From assembly GCA_028829895.1 (NCBI GenBank), contig CM054182.1, positions 36,402,879 to 36,466,878 of the forward strand: a stretch of DNA of 64,000 bases, in the 5' to 3' direction. Source of the DNA: Sinotaia quadrata. Its lineage: Eukaryota; Mollusca; Gastropoda; Architaenioglossa; Viviparidae. The translations under genes were made by a program, and so were the position numbers. Positions 11,263 through 26,100 of this stretch are shown here, piece after piece (positions within the stretch are counted from its first letter, which is position 1; each line of letters begins with the position of its first letter). The notes under the pieces were generated by a model. That model was given only the letters and a program-made list of their open reading frames with translations, did no database searches and was not told the DNA's origin.

Positions 11263-11460
11263 TCATATTTGGAGAAACTATATACAAGCAAGCTGAAGGC
11301 ATATGAATCTCAATCTACCTACCTAAACTCATCTAATAAAAATAAAATATGACTAGATAGTCATATTTGGAGAAACTATATACAAGCAAGCTGAAGGCAT
11401 ATGAATCTCAATCTACCTACCTAAACTCATCTAATAAAAATAAAAATATGACTAGATAGT
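11263..11460. repeat. tandem duplication, 98-bp unit x2
   Basis: TCATATTTGGAGAAACTATA starts both copies, at 11,263 and 11,361. The copies are nearly identical (one small A-run indel), so the duplication is recent. Confidence 0.95.
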
Positions 11461-11694
11461 CTCAACATCACTGTTTTGCAGGAATAAGTAGCATTAAGTG
11501 CTCAGATTTGGTGATTTTCTGTAGCAAAGTTAGTACATTAATACACTTCATTTCTTTAATGCAACTTTTCTAAAGTTAAAGATCATTTCTATATCAAACA
11601 GGTATGATATTTTATTTAATGTGACTTAATGGGCCTCGCAGCCATATGTTGTGATTGAAAAATTTTCTTTGGTCTGGATTTATATTAACATTTT

Positions 11695-11742
11695 ATATAA
11701 TATTATATATATATTTTACATATATATATATATATATATAAC
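11695..11742. repeat. (TA)n microsatellite
   Basis: An AT-dinucleotide tract with short interruptions. Confidence 0.8.
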
Positions 11743-12059
11743 AACATTCTTGATCCCTTTTATCTTGAAATGGTCAGTTTTATAATAAAATAAATTTATA
11801 AGTCTTTTTTTTATTGTTGTCATACTTCTTTTTGACATAAATCAGATCCAAATTTTTATTCTTTTACTGAACATTGGTGCCATATGCTATTCAAACAATT
11901 GATGCAATTGAAATATTCATATGCTAATGTTTTTCAAATTTATATTTTGTATTAAAAAATATTCAACTTTTATTAAGAAAACTTAATTTGCCTTCATTTT
12001 CTTTTAAACATGTGACAAAGATAATTATAAATATAAAATAATGTCAATATCACAGACTA

Positions 12060-12552
12060 CTACATTTTTTGAAGGCACCATATTGCAGAAAGATAACTCT
12101 CTTTTCATATTATCATGGTGAGATGAGTTTATATGTACTAAATAAGGAAAAAATAACTCTCATTCCATCAAAAATCACGTTGTAATGATGTTAATGCATT
12201 TAAATTTTCGGAGCTACTGACTTTGAAAACATCTACAATTTCTGATAATATTGACATATTTTGAATAAGTTGATGAGCATTGTAAATAACTTGCTTATTT
12301 ATGTACATCCATATGGTTTCTTTTGTATTTAAAGTTTTACTTAGCTTGTGTGTATGTTTTAAACTTGGACTAATGAGAGTAGCAACACCAGTGAATATGA
12401 ACGTCGCTATAGGCCTATTAGATATTAAAAACATTTATTTAAATAGGCATTTTGTTTATTACTTCATTTTATCTTTGCAGCACAACTTAGCTTGTTTTTT
12501 TTTTTTTTTTGTTTAGTTGAAAAATAGAGCTTCTTTTTATGATGGTTTGCAT
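12060..12552. repeat. dispersed repeat family, copy 1
   Basis: Matches 37,716-38,228 in the same orientation along nearly its whole length. Shared blocks include CATTTTT..AAGG, TTATGTACAT followed by a GTGGTTTCTTTT-like block, GTGTGTATGTTTTAAAC, TTTGTTTATTACTT and GAGCTTCTTTT. The copies are diverged with several indels. No inverted or long terminal repeats were seen. The class is unknown. Confidence 0.75.
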
Positions 12553-12774
12553 TCTTTACCACTGGCTTACAAATTATGAGCAACTATGTTTCATTGTTAA
12601 TTATATAATCTGCTAGTCTTACCAACTTCCACCAGTCTAGCTACATAATATCGAGCACAATAATCACAGATTTAAAAGGAAATGAGTTGTGCACCAGATT
12701 GTATGAATGAAAGATATAGAAAGGATTACAATAAAATTACCTTCAAGCTCACATTTATTTTTATTTTTTTTCAG

Positions 12775-12832
12775 GATTGTGGATGTTCATGAAGAAAATT
12801 GTGACAGGGAAATTTTACAAGGACTTGTCTAA
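12775..12832 (+). CDS. possible terminal coding exon of an unrecognised gene
   Basis: A long T-rich tract ending TTTTTTTTCAG (to 12,774) is a strong acceptor. The following frame (phase 1) reads IVDVHEENCDREILQGLV and stops at 12,830-12,832. AATAAA follows at 13,201 with a TGTTTGTTT tract beyond. This would end a plus-strand gene convergent with prosaposin. No upstream exon was found between 5.4 and 12.7 kb and the peptide is not recognised, so this may be chance. Confidence 0.25.
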
Positions 12833-13200
12833 AACTTGTAATGTGATAGCTTATGTAATTTAAGATTGCTGTAAAAATGTTTTATAAAAATTAACATTTT
12901 TCCTTGTACAAAATTGTCTTTAGTTATGCCATATTTTCATTGTTTCCTGTCCGTATCTCATTCAACTTGACAAACCACATTTCTTTAATTATGGAGTATG
13001 ATAGATGGAATTGGAAATTTACATTTTTAGTAAATTTACATTTACATTTTAAGTTCTTGATACACAATTATAATTTATTTTCAGTTTACAACTTTAACCT
13101 TTAATATTTTTTCCTTTTCATAAACATTATTACTAAAGAAAGTAGGACTGTTAATTTAAATTGCTCTGAAATTGTACATTATATCAGTCATTCGCAATGA

Positions 13201-13206
13201 AATAAA
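13201..13206 (+). terminator. candidate poly(A) signal, plus strand
   Basis: AATAAA followed within 30 nt by TGTTTGTTTATT. It would serve the possible exon at 12,775-12,832. Confidence 0.3.
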
Positions 13207-13718
13207 ACCACAAAAAAAGTTAAGGAATGTTTGTTTATTGATCATTACTTTAAGAAAATTACAATTTTTATAAAATAATAAAAAGAGAGAAAGAAGTGAA
13301 GGCTAGACTTCAATCCTGTTATTGCCTTGAGATATTTCTTTTAGAGCAATTACTGAATTAGTTACTTTCATGAGCATTAGTAATAGTTCACTATAAAGAA
13401 CTGCAGCAATTAATGTCAGTGATCAGAATTGACACCTTATATATATATTTGAATAATTATTCATTCTCATAGAGCTTAAACCAGTCTTAAAAAAGAACTT
13501 GCACATTCTTGGGCTAAATACTTTTTTGAATGACTAAATGCAATCACTTTGTGAATTTGGATTGTATAATTTTCACTTCAGATCTAAAAGAAACAGATCA
13601 AATGTTTTGTTTTTTAAAAAAATCCTTCTTAAAAAGCATTTTTTATTAAATCAGCTCTCATGGTATATATTAGAAATTCACCATAAATAATTTTTCTTAT
13701 AATTAAAGTCTTTGGTAG

Positions 13719-13724
13719 TTTATT
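13719..13724 (-). terminator. candidate poly(A) signal of prosaposin
   Basis: AATAAA on the minus strand, 383 nt after the prosaposin stop codon. Other AATAAA hexamers occur further on (about 13,641 and 13,235), so the exact site is uncertain. Confidence 0.35.
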
Positions 13725-14106
13725 CTGGTACAATAACAACAGTTATAATTTTAAAAAATGTGTTAACAGTAAAATCTATTAATTCAGTATATGCAAAATA
13801 GCCTCCAAGAAATCAGTTATTTTCAGAGCAATGACATGCACACTTATATACACATAGTATCTACCAAAGTCAAATCGAAGATCGAACAAAAGACATCTGA
13901 AAATGGGATTACTAATTTAAAAGTGGAGATAATGAATCTTAAAATGTTTTTTCTTAACTGCAGACATGAAAAACTAGAAAAAGCACAACCAAAAAAAATA
14001 ATATGACAACAAAAAAAACTAGAGAAAAAAAAGGAATAAAGCAATTGCTATAAGTTGAAAGACATTTAAATATATTTTACAAACAAAAATATGAAAGGTA
14101 GCTGAT

Positions 14107-14154
14107 TTAGGCATCAATCTTCATTCCATACTTTTGGACACAGAGTGCCAGAAC
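14107..14154 (-). CDS. PSAP: prosaposin exon 19 (C-terminus)
   Basis: 48 nt, residues 578-592 plus TAA (14,107-14,109). VLALCVQKYGMKIDA completes the C-terminal SapA-type domain. Acceptor TTTCTTTGCAG. Confidence 0.95.
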   Translation of the reverse strand, partial: VLALCVQKYGMKIDA

Positions 14155-17100
14155 CTGCAAAGAAACAGTTTTAAAAATATAGTTTTGTTTATTTTAAATA
14201 CTAATGAATCCTACTATTTAATTTATACAAAAACATTTACTAATGTGATCTTTTTTAATTTATATACAAAAAGCATTTACTAATGAAATCTTTTCTTTTT
14301 ATCAACTAGGATGAAGGACAGTATGTAAGAAATTCCTCGATGTAAGAAATATTACAAAGATCTAAGTGAGAGAATTTAATGGGACTTGCACATTGTAAAA
14401 AATCAAATAAAAAAGATGGGGTCTAGTTGCCATCACAAAGTTACATTACACAATCCACTGGCCTAGTTGCACTCTCAGGATGATTTATTAAAGAAGATTT
14501 TCTGAATTCCATTAATGATCTATTTAGAATATTCCACATTTCAAGGAATAGTATGTTGATAAATAAAGAGGTTAATTTTTATACCACCCAAGCTAAAAGG
14601 CATATGGCAAAATGCAAAGCAAGAATAGGAAAGAAACAACTCTGAAAGTTATAACTAATACGATATTCTGACTGCCCTGCTAGTTTGAGAGAAGAAAAAA
14701 TTATTGGTCACTGTTTTAAGTATGGTTGGAATTAGCAGTAATATGAAACAGTAAAATCTATTGCATAAAAATGTCTTAGCTTGGAGAGAGAGACAAATAA
14801 CAGGAGAGAGATATGCCAAAATCCAACTGAGAGAAAGCTAACAAAGGTAAGAAAGACCAAAAATTACATAAACCTAGCTTGACATTTCTTTCTTGTACCA
14901 CATGAAATTTTGTATATCACATTGGTGATATTTTATGTGAGCTCTTTACTGTTTGTTCCCAAGAGGCTAAGGGGGTCTGCAACCTATAGCTTGTATGTGT
15001 ATGACTTCTTGTCATACACATTTCCTGGTATGATGGAAAAAGCCAACTACCTATAACTGTAACAAGTTCATATACACTCTCTTTAAAAGTTTTGGCAAGA
15101 TCTCTTATCCCTGTTTTAATAGCTATGTGATAAGATCAATTTGCTCTTTCAAGAATATTTACCTAGCTTGGATTTGAGCAAAAGCAGGAGTTAATTCTAC
15201 CAGTAGGAAGCACTTGGATATATGTGATGGAGTAAAATCCATTGGAGATTTTAGATTTATGTTCTGTTTGTTTAATAAAATTTTGACTATTATCATACTA
15301 AGAAATTAATCTGCACTTATTGATTGGATCACAAATCCCACATTAACAATTTTGCTCTCTTTTACCCTCATAAATTTTATGTAAGTCATAAATAATGATC
15401 CAATACAGTTATACAATCATATCAGTACTGATTCATAAAACTTTAAAGCAATATCTAAGGACTTCAATATTTTATATTGACTTTTTTTTTAAAACACAAA
15501 CAAACATAATATTTGTAAACACATATGTTTATAATACTTCCAATAGCAACAGGATTCAAATTCTGTCAGAGCAAGATGAATGTTCTTGCTAAAAATATTA
15601 TATCACTTACGTTACATCTAATAGCATTGGACTTGCTGGCACACCAATAACTGGGACCATAAGTACACTTTTCTGATCCGACAAGGGCACGCTTAATCCG
15701 AGACATTGGTTGGAAAAGAAGAGGTGCTGCTGGCTTTTGACTTTTGTTATCTTTAGCTTCAGCTGTACACAGGCCCAAGTCCTAGAAAAGCAGACCGTTA
15801 TTATTTGTAATTTTGACATGCTGTGGTACATTCACTATTTTCAAAACAAGCAATCACAAAAAGAATACATTAAATATGTAGTTAACATTCTTGTCAGATA
15901 TGAAAGAATGTATCTTTTTTAAATTTTAAATTACAATTCCACGGTCCTACCAATTGCTATGTTACTAAGTTGACCAGTGAATAGCCTGGGTAGTCAAAAT
16001 TTCTCTCATATAAATATCACTTCTGTTAACAGCTTAGACTATCTAGCAAGTTATACTCTTAACTAAAGATTGTCAGATGTAAAGTATATCATATAATCTG
16101 TTGTGACCAATAGCATAATAAACCAATAAGTAAAAAGTTTACAAATATATTCTGCTAAAATGCATTACATAAATAATTTATGTTACTTATAAAAGTACAA
16201 TTTGAACATTTAACTTTATAAAAGTTTATAGAGTCTGTTATTTCATTACGAAAACTTTATCTCACTCATGACAGTACATTTATTTAAAACTGGCCTCTTA
16301 ATCTTAACATTCTAAGCAAAAACTTAATCTGAGAGAATCAAAGCAAAATTATACATTTTCCCTCAGTTAACTAAACAATGTGAAGTTTCCTTCAATAAGA
16401 AAATCCAGTCCAGTACTTACAGTGCAGATTTTGACAGGATCATCATACTCAGCCAAAAGAGCAACAATTTTAGGGGTGTACTTGGCCACTAACAGTTTAC
16501 ACTGTTAAAAGACAAGATTAATGCTGGAAAAAGATATGTCTGACAAAGAAAGTTTTCTTGAAATATGAAAAAAAGAAGTTTTTGACTAGGTTGATGCCAA
16601 TTTCATTTTTTTCATTAAGTTTCCTCACCTAGCTCAATATTATGTTAACTCTTTCTATTCTAATGCAAAAATTGTTAAATGCATTTCAGCAACTAACTTT
16701 GGCATAAAAGAATGGCATCAAACACCAATACCTAGCTAAGCAAATTTCCATCATGGATTTTTTTTAAAACTAGCTTTTCGCATATTACTTTAACTCTTTC
16801 TTTTCAAGTGCCAAATACATAATATGCATTGAAAACAAATTCTCTACCTTAGCATAAAATAAAGCATCAAACACCAATACCTTAGTTCAAACCAATTTCA
16901 GTTAGATTTTGATATACATGTATTCAACTATCCATATTTCACTCCTATAATGCAAAATACATTACATGCATTTTCAGCAAACTACAGCTACTTCAGCACA
17001 AAATAAAAGCATCAAACAACAATATTTTAGCTCAGCCAATTTCGTAGTTGGATTTTCTTATTTATCTCTTTAGCATATTATTTTAACTCTTTCTAATGCC

Positions 17101-20100
17101 AAATATATAAAATGCACTTTCAGCAAACAACCAGCACAAAATAAAACCATTACACACCAATACCTAAGCCACAGCATATTCTGTATACATGCCAAGGCTT
17201 TAGTTATATATAACCTATAAATTATGCAGATCTAAGAAATGTATGTCAATACAAAAACAAGTTTTTTAACTACCAATTAATACTAAGAAATTAATGCCCA
17301 TGATTTCTAATCATGACTAAGCAATACATATCCCAAGTCTCATTTGTTGATCAATATAATACAAAATGCATTTCTAAATAGGTTTTAATGAAACTGACCA
17401 TGTCCTTAGAGAAGGAAGGTAGTTTGTCACAGGCTATGTCCAGTAGCTGCTCGACAGACTTTTCATTGTTGGGATCTTTTAGAGCTGAATTTACGTACCC
17501 AATAACTGCTTCACACAGGAGACATTCTTCGCCCTTTATGGGCTTCAAAATGGTCACTGTAACAAAATATGCAATCAAGAAAGGCTGATTATATGTGGTG
17601 GCACAAAACATTCTGATAGGACTCCTATTCTGTCAAGTTTTGTAATTAGCTTGAATCCTCTTTCAGAAATTTGGATCACATTTCTCTTTAAATATATAAA
17701 CATTGTACCATTTGTGTTTGCAAATGTTGCAATTATTAGATAAGACTAGTGAGTCCAGGATTTGTTATCTTCTCCCATACTACTAGGGAAAAAAGAAAAA
17801 AATTACTAATGAAACACGCACCTGGCTGGGGTTTCTCATAGGCACAAAGTTGCAGAGCAGTGCAGACCACATTGGGAGCAATCTCTTCTATTAAGAGTTT
17901 GATGATCATTGGACCATATTCTTTGACAAATGAATTACACTCAATGCGCAGGGTTTCTGGCAGAATGGTGCACACCTTGGCCAGGGCATCAACAATCTCT
18001 TGCTATAACCAACAATGATCACAATTAACTAAAGTAATAATACTTCATCAATCAGGTAACTCTGACATGATTTAAGAGCTAATTATGGGAACTGTTTTTA
18101 TTAAATATGTTGCAAAAATTAAATGCATGCAATCTAATTCATCAAATATTCCATAATCTGAAACATTTAAACCAGAAGTCATGATTTCACTGAGAATCTT
18201 TCATAAAATTAATCCATCAGCAGATATCAAATCCTATTACAACCTGCAAAAGTGAGAACCACTATTCAGTGATTAAAATGCCTTAATTACCAAAAAGGTA
18301 GTGGAACAAATACCTGCAAGAGTTGTTTTTTTAAATGCAACTTATAATAAAGATCTATTCTTTTCAATACATACCTCAGTTGCATTTGAAGTAATAAGGC
18401 CTTCCAGCTTTTCTAACACAAATTCACAGAGGGCGCAAACAGGTGAAGATTCTACTGGTTTTGGAGCAATGGCTTGAACACTGGTGACTTTAGAGCCAAG
18501 AGATACAATACTAAGCTTTGGAATTTGGGCTGTAGTACACATCTTCAATAGCTGACAAACTGACTGGGGGTCCTGAGAATATAAGGCTGCCAATGTAAAC
18601 ATTCATTTCTAAATCTAATATTAAGTATATTTTTATTCTCCGTCCATATCAAGAACTAGCTGTGTCTTTACCAGCTGCATTTCTTGCAAAAATTATGAAG
18701 CAATAAACAGATTTAAAATAACTAAAACTTCTGAAAATGGAATGGCTAATATATATTTTTTTATAAAATAATTATTCCTAATTACTTACATAATGATACT
18801 TTCTTTTACTGTTATGTGATAATTACCAAACAGTATGTCATGTTAATACTGATTCAGAAATTGTATTCAATTTTTTTAGTAGATCCAGAAATCCACAGGC
18901 TTACTGCAGCAACAATAACTATAACACATTATTAATAGTTTATTAAACTAATGAAAATTGAAAGCATTTTAATTTACAACACAATGACATGTTCTTACAT
19001 TATTTAATTAAAAAGATAACTCACCAATTCTGTGACAAGTATTTGAAAAACCATAGGACCATACATGCTTACATAGTCCTTGCACTGAAAAGCAAACAAC
19101 ATTTTTATCAGAGAAATTGTTGTTAATTTATTTACAAGTAAGTCAATTGTTCTGGTTTTTATTTTAAAAAAAAGGATATATTAAAAGTACTTCTACATTC
19201 ATGAAAATATCTCCTAATTTTGGCAAATGCTATAAATTAAGCAATATATTTGTATTGCAAAAAGATATAAATTCACCTGCTGACTCAATGTTGATGGCAA
19301 AAGAGGGCATAGTTTATTCTCTAACTCGTCCTCAATTGCTTGCTGCAAAATCCAAAAATTCTTTGAATTAATTTTTAAAAGTACAAATAGTTTTGAATGC
19401 ACATACAAATTAAGCAATTTTCATCTAGATCGAGGTCATGAAAATATATTAAACTGTTGCATAAGTTATAACAAATGTGTCATGCTTACATATCAACACT
19501 TTGAATGTCTGAAACAAGAAACCAGAAACTTAAAAACTGATCTAAAGGTTTATTTTATTCTTTTGGTCAGAAAGAAGTGTATGATTATTGATTCACTTTT
19601 AGTTTTACAATTTTGCATAAGCTGATTTATATTTCTAAAAAGAAAAATACATTAAAAAAATTCCTGAAAATATAAAAGAAACAAAATAATTTGTCTGCAC
19701 ATTGTACAAAGTGAAAGATGCTATATAACAGACAAATTATAAAAATCTCAAACAAATAACAATTAAAGTATATACTATTATAAAAATAGTCTTATCGAGG
19801 TTAGTACAAGGATTCTAGACAAATTCAAAGCTTTCTTAAAGGAATTTTCAATGTTTAAAAAAAAATTCTTTTTTGTTAAAATGAGTGGTGCTCTGATCAA
19901 TGAAGCAAAAATTTAAGCAACATAATAACCCAGAATGTATATCAAAAGACAGCTATAAATTCATACAACAGCATTTATATAAAGACTATAAATTTGTAAA
20001 CAGGAATGGCATAAATAATCACTATCATTATAGAATGGAATGAAAGTAGTAAAAAATGTTCTGTTAAGAATAATAATAAATTAAACATTTGTAAAAATTA

Positions 20101-23100
20101 ATAATTGACTTATGACATTTTATGACTAAAGCAGCACTTGGATACTATGCATGCCTTTGTGAAGTTACTTCAGAGAAAGCATGCTTCCACTATTTATAAA
20201 CTGTCAAACCAAAATTGTGAAAAGTTTCTATACTATATTTATCTAAAAGGATGCGCCATGCCATCCAGATAAAATATCTGCTGACTTTACATAAATGCAC
20301 ATAGAGGGGTGGGAAAAGTGAAGAAAAAATAAAACTTGATTAGAAGATTTTTATGAAAATCTTAAACTCTGGACCAGAATTAGAAATAACCCACACAAAC
20401 ACACCCAAAAAAAATAAAGAAAGAAGTTTGAGAGTCTGCTTGTCCATTGTGGTCTCAATGATTCTGCTTCAAATCACAAAATTATGAAGGCTCACATTGA
20501 TTGATTATGGATGTTCCCACAAATTTACTCTCATAATTTTATATTTTAAATTTTTTTAAACTGATATTTTTTTAAAATTCAATTTCTATCCATATTTGTA
20601 AGACTTCTAGAAAAGTTTATGGATAAGTTTAAAATTCAAACCTTTTGCAAGGGAGCAATTAAATTTAATGGTTTTCAATTTCTGCTATGAACCCTATCAT
20701 TTATGTACTTGTGTAAATATCAGCCACATTAAAAATCAGGAGAAATGAGTAGCCAAAAGCTTTTATAAAAACCAGGAACGATCTCACTCTTGTCCCACAC
20801 TCCTATATGCCCATATGTTATATTTAAGAGGGTAGATTTTAAAAATAATTGTTTTTATTGTAGTAATATTTTAATAGAAAATAGAAATAAAATTGTGCTT
20901 CATTTACTCTCAGTTATGCATTGGAAGGCCCAATCTAAAACCTGATCCAACAGTTAATAAAGTTTAAAATAACATTTTAAAAAACTTGAAAATACAATTT
21001 TGCAAACTGAGAATTAACATTCTATCCAATGGCTTTAAGTACACTACTACATATTACAGTGAAACCTCGCTATAACGTGATAATTGGGGTCCATAAAATC
21101 AGATCGCGTTAATGCAGGGTTTTGCAATAAAATGCATTATTAAGATATATATTTCAGGTGCCATGCCATGACTGTGTTATATCCGAATTCATGTTATTAT
21201 GGGGTTCTACTGTAGTACATTTCTACAAAAGTCATATTGGAGGAAATAGTTCAAATAATATCTAAAGACTGATGTAGCACAATCTTAGCATGAACTTCTA
21301 TAATTATACCCTTAAGATGAGACTTTGAAAGACAATATCTTGCACATCTTTACTAAGAGAGAATGGATGTGGCAATTTTCAGTTCACTTTAGAATGAAGA
21401 AAATAGATCTAGCTTAAAAGGCCAATAAGATTATTTTTAAAGAACCTGACTAAAATTCAGCTACAAATTTATCTAACTTAGGACTATAAATAGATTTCAA
21501 TATGGAAATTTATCAGTTTTGACCTCTATATAGCCTCTGGACAAACCTGTCAGATAATTTATGAACCATAAAAATATCACATTTAAATCTGTGAATCAAC
21601 TAACGATAACTAAAACCTTTAAGAATCTGAATTAAAAGATGTCAAACTTTAAAATATTAACACGGTGGTGGTGGTGGAGAGAAGAGCAAAAACTAGAACA
21701 AGAATTATGACACTTAACAATATACTAATTCCAACATTCTCCTAGATATATATATACACATATTTTTAGATCCAGTTGTCCAACTGAAAGATGCACATTG
21801 ATGAGAATCACTGAATCACTAAATGTTTTGATAATATCTAAATTTGTACATCTTTACTATGAAGCACAGAGTAATCAGGGCTGATTTGGCACAGACTGTT
21901 CATCTATGCCCTCTCCCATGTCAATGGGTCCACCAAAAAGAGATCTGTCAGTAATTTATATAACCCATTTATTCACAATGATTGCCATCCATCTTGTAAG
22001 AAATAAAATCACACACATCACCATCACTTGGGGCAGATAAGACATAAAAAGACTTGTTTATCAATGTGCCTATAATGTGTGCATGAAAGAGTGTGTATAA
22101 CAGTTTCTACTCCTCTCTTTACTCGAGAAAGGGGTAAAAATGAGATTTTTGGCTCAATCAGATTTGTAAATGTAACTCAAGACATTTAAAGTATGAATAA
22201 TGCCAAATTTAAATCTAAAGTCAGCACAGAAATAATCACAGAAACAGTGGAACAGTCAAAAGTGTCTGCTTTACTGAAAGTATTTTAGACTACTAAAATT
22301 AAAAAAGCAACAACCAGGCATTAAATCAATTCAAAATTAGAAAAACAGCCATTGCTGTAGAAAAAAATGATACAAAAGAGTAAACTGATGACATGCACAT
22401 ATGTATGATATTTATAAACTTAATAAGCATTAAAAACTGAAGACATGAATACAATGTGCAAAGTGAATATCACTGCAAACTGATGACACAGTAAAAAATG
22501 AATACAACTACAAAGTGAAGACAGAAAAACACAGGAATAACAAAGGAACAAATAATCATGACAATGAGAAAATTCTCTTGACCTGAATTGTGGAATCACG
22601 AAGAGCTTCCTGAAGATCCTTAAACACGATAAGACACATTTCACATGTAGAATTATCAGACAGATGCTGCAATCAAATAATAAAAAAATGCATAATTAGC
22701 CCCTTCATGGTGAGCAGAATTTTCTGGCCATACCAAAACATGAAGTAACAAAAATTACTTTAGGTGGAAATCAACTTCAGGGAAAGATTATCTTTAATGT
22801 AATGGAGATTTTTTAATGGGGAAAAAAGTATTCAGTGACCATTCATTAAGAGTATGTAAATGTTAATAACCAATTTATATTTACAAATAAAAGAACTTTA
22901 TATTTACAAAGCTCTTTCTTCAATGATTCAATCTCCCTAACATTAATTTTATTGGCTCCATTATATAATCTCAATGCAGTTTGGAGTTCAAAGAAAATAA
23001 ATACAAATTTCAGGAAAAGAATGATATTCAGGCATGGGAAGTGACAAGGAGCTAGGGTTGTACTGGTCACTTAGGCTGGGCTCTAGGGAATGGTAGTGAT

Positions 23101-26100
23101 TTCACAATTTAAACAAATGATCAATAAAGTCTTATCTTTTATTGTACTACTGCAATATAGCTGTTTCTTAAATCCTCTTTCTTTATCCTTTCAAAGCTTT
23201 TTAAGTCAATTACAATGGTAGTGTAGGGATGACATATAACATCAAATGCAGACTTCACAAAAAGTTTTTCACCATATCTATTACTATTAGCCATGTGTCA
23301 GATAATCAAAGAGCAAGAAACGAGTCCACCCCAAAACCTCTTTTTTAAAATAAACAGTATAGAGTGCCAAAAAGTCACTAAAACTAAAAATCTGCACTTT
23401 CAACAATTATTTTCATTATATTCACTGGCATTTTAATTTTTTTTAAATTACAGAAGCATTTTCATGTAACTTTACTGTAAAAAAAAAAAATAGTCTGCCC
23501 AACATAGGCTGATATTTATGAGGAGGATAGAAGGTACAAAACCTGTCAGAAAAATTAAAACAAAAAAAACTAAATATAAAGAAAAAGTCTCTGTAACTCT
23601 CTCACAAAATCAATACTGATTATAAAGTATGAGGCTAACATAAGTAGAACGAGAGAGGTCACCTTTTGAAATGAACCACCCATACCAAAAAAGTATATTT
23701 AAACGGCCACCAACAACTGCCAAATCTTATTACTAAAGAAATAAAAGGTATTTAATAATAAGAATTTTGGGGGTTTTTGTATTGAAATCTGCTTAATTTC
23801 ATATGTTTTTCAGCTCTTCATTATGCTAAAGCTTTGAAAATATTCACATTTCCAGGGTAAAAAGGATGAAAAGTTCCCAATTTAAAAAAAGTAACAACTT
23901 CTATAATTATGTACAGAAACAAATAAAATAAATTGTATTATCTGGTTTATGTATTATTATTCTAGACTAATTTCTTTACTTTAAAGAAATTAATTAATTC
24001 AACAAAATATTGAATTTTATGTACTTGGTAAATTATAAAAATCCTGATTGAATTTTAATCCTGTTTACATATTGCTATTTATTTTATGGAATGCAAAATT
24101 AGTTATCAGGTAACATTTGCTACACTCCAGAGTAATTTCATGGAAAAAGTCTACTCAATGTACTTAATTTGATGGATATTCAATCAACATTACATGTGGA
24201 ACACAATTTGCCAAAAGAGTGTTTAGTTTCGGCAACCCCTAACACTATCCCCAACTTCTTAAGAACTATCCCTCATTATTTTTCTGCTTTTACTAATAAT
24301 AAGTGTGAAATCTCATCTTTGCTTTTCCCACATTAAATGCATTCTTTATGCACAACTTCTCTTATTTGCTCTCACAATATTGCAAAATGACTGCTTTTCA
24401 AAATGGCGAAAGCAATGGTCCTTAAGCATATGGGAAGAATGCAAATATGTACACTCAAGCTTCTGTGTAAAGGGAAACTCCCGAACTAAGAATTGACCAG
24501 TCAATATTTAGAATACTCGATTGGAAGCTTTCATTCATTCTACTCCAAATTTTTTACTGCCTACACGTTCATGAATGGGAATTTCCAAGGACCTATGACA
24601 TCCTTATGCAGATGAGGTTTTCCTCTACAATTTAATAAGTCTCAATGCTATTTTTATTCAACTACTGTGGCCACTTTCATAGTCCAAATGTAACGTTTTT
24701 TAGTGATTTTTCCCAAAAAAAAAAATACCCACACAGCCAGTCAACTCTGAAAAACACTCTTTTACACAAAAAAATAAGTTAGTTTAATAAAAAGGCAAAC
24801 AAAAATGGATTTATAAGACTTCATTAGTGCATAATCTTAACTTTAAAATCGATTTTTAAAAAAAATTCTTCATTTTTCAGCCCCCTTAACACAAAGTTCA
24901 CAATGTGACCATTAGTATTTGTCCTGTCAGATGCCAACTCCATTTATAGTGCGATCTGCTGTCATCAAATGTCTCCCTTGCTGAATAATGTTTGTGCATT
25001 ATGCCATTCAATACCACCACCACAACCCACACTTAGGAGGGCGCATGCGTGAATAGTAAAATTTTAGTTAGGTTCTTTGCTCAGTTTGATTCACTGTACT
25101 CCGATACTGGTCACTTTCTCACTCAAACTCTCAGTTACTTTTTTAATGTTTAATGTTCCTAGATCGTATAATTCCCATGCCTGATGATATTATAAGAAAA
25201 AAGTAATATAAATTTACAACAAATTAGCACCACAGTCACAAGTGAAGAGTTTCTGAAGAAGAAACAAAACAAAAGGCAACCCAGTGTAAAAAATAAAACT
25301 CTGTTGACTAAAAGAAAATGTCAATTGCAAATAGTTTCTAAATTATCTGGCTATCAACCTGAAAACCAGAGAAAAGATTAATATATCTGCTTAGAAGAAA
25401 TAAAATTAAAAAATAGACTGGGTGGTATGTTTTAAGAGCTTTTGTGATATTATTTTCAAGTGAGTGTGAGTTTATATTAAACATAGTACAAAAATTTCAA
25501 CAAGGCATATTTGCAATAGTGACTGAGCATTCTGGTGGTATGCTGATAAGACAGGAGTTTTCATAAAATGTGTCTTCAACAGTGAATGGATTTAACAGGA
25601 TATGTTTACAAGAGTGTTTGAGTTTTCTCGTGGTACGTTTGTAAAGATGAATGAGTTTAATAAATCTTTACTTAACAGTGTAATAATTTTCACCAGATTT
25701 GTTTGCAAAAGTTTAGTTTTCTTTTGGTATGTTAGCAGGGATGTAAAAGTTTTCACAACACAATGCTGCAACAGTTTATGAGTGTATATATAGTACACTT
25801 GGAAGGGTGTATGAGTTAATGTGATATATTTGCAAGGGTGTATGAGTTTAGGTAATATATTTGCCAAGGGTGTAAATTCAATGTGGTATATTTGCAAGGA
25901 TAAATGAGTCTTTGTTAATATGTTAAATATCATATTAACTCCTATGTTCTTTTTTTAGATGTAATGAACTGAAAAATGAAGCTATACTTGAAAATTTTTA
26001 CCTGAGCAATTGTATTTCTGAACTTCTCAACAGCTTCAAGATGCCCAGAGCAGAAATTCAGAAGAGCACAAATGTCATCTGGATTCTGATATATTAAAAT

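Noticed and set aside
25592..25933. 113-codon minus-strand frame in intron 10
   Set aside because: It follows the degenerate ~35-bp repeat and has no splice or family support.
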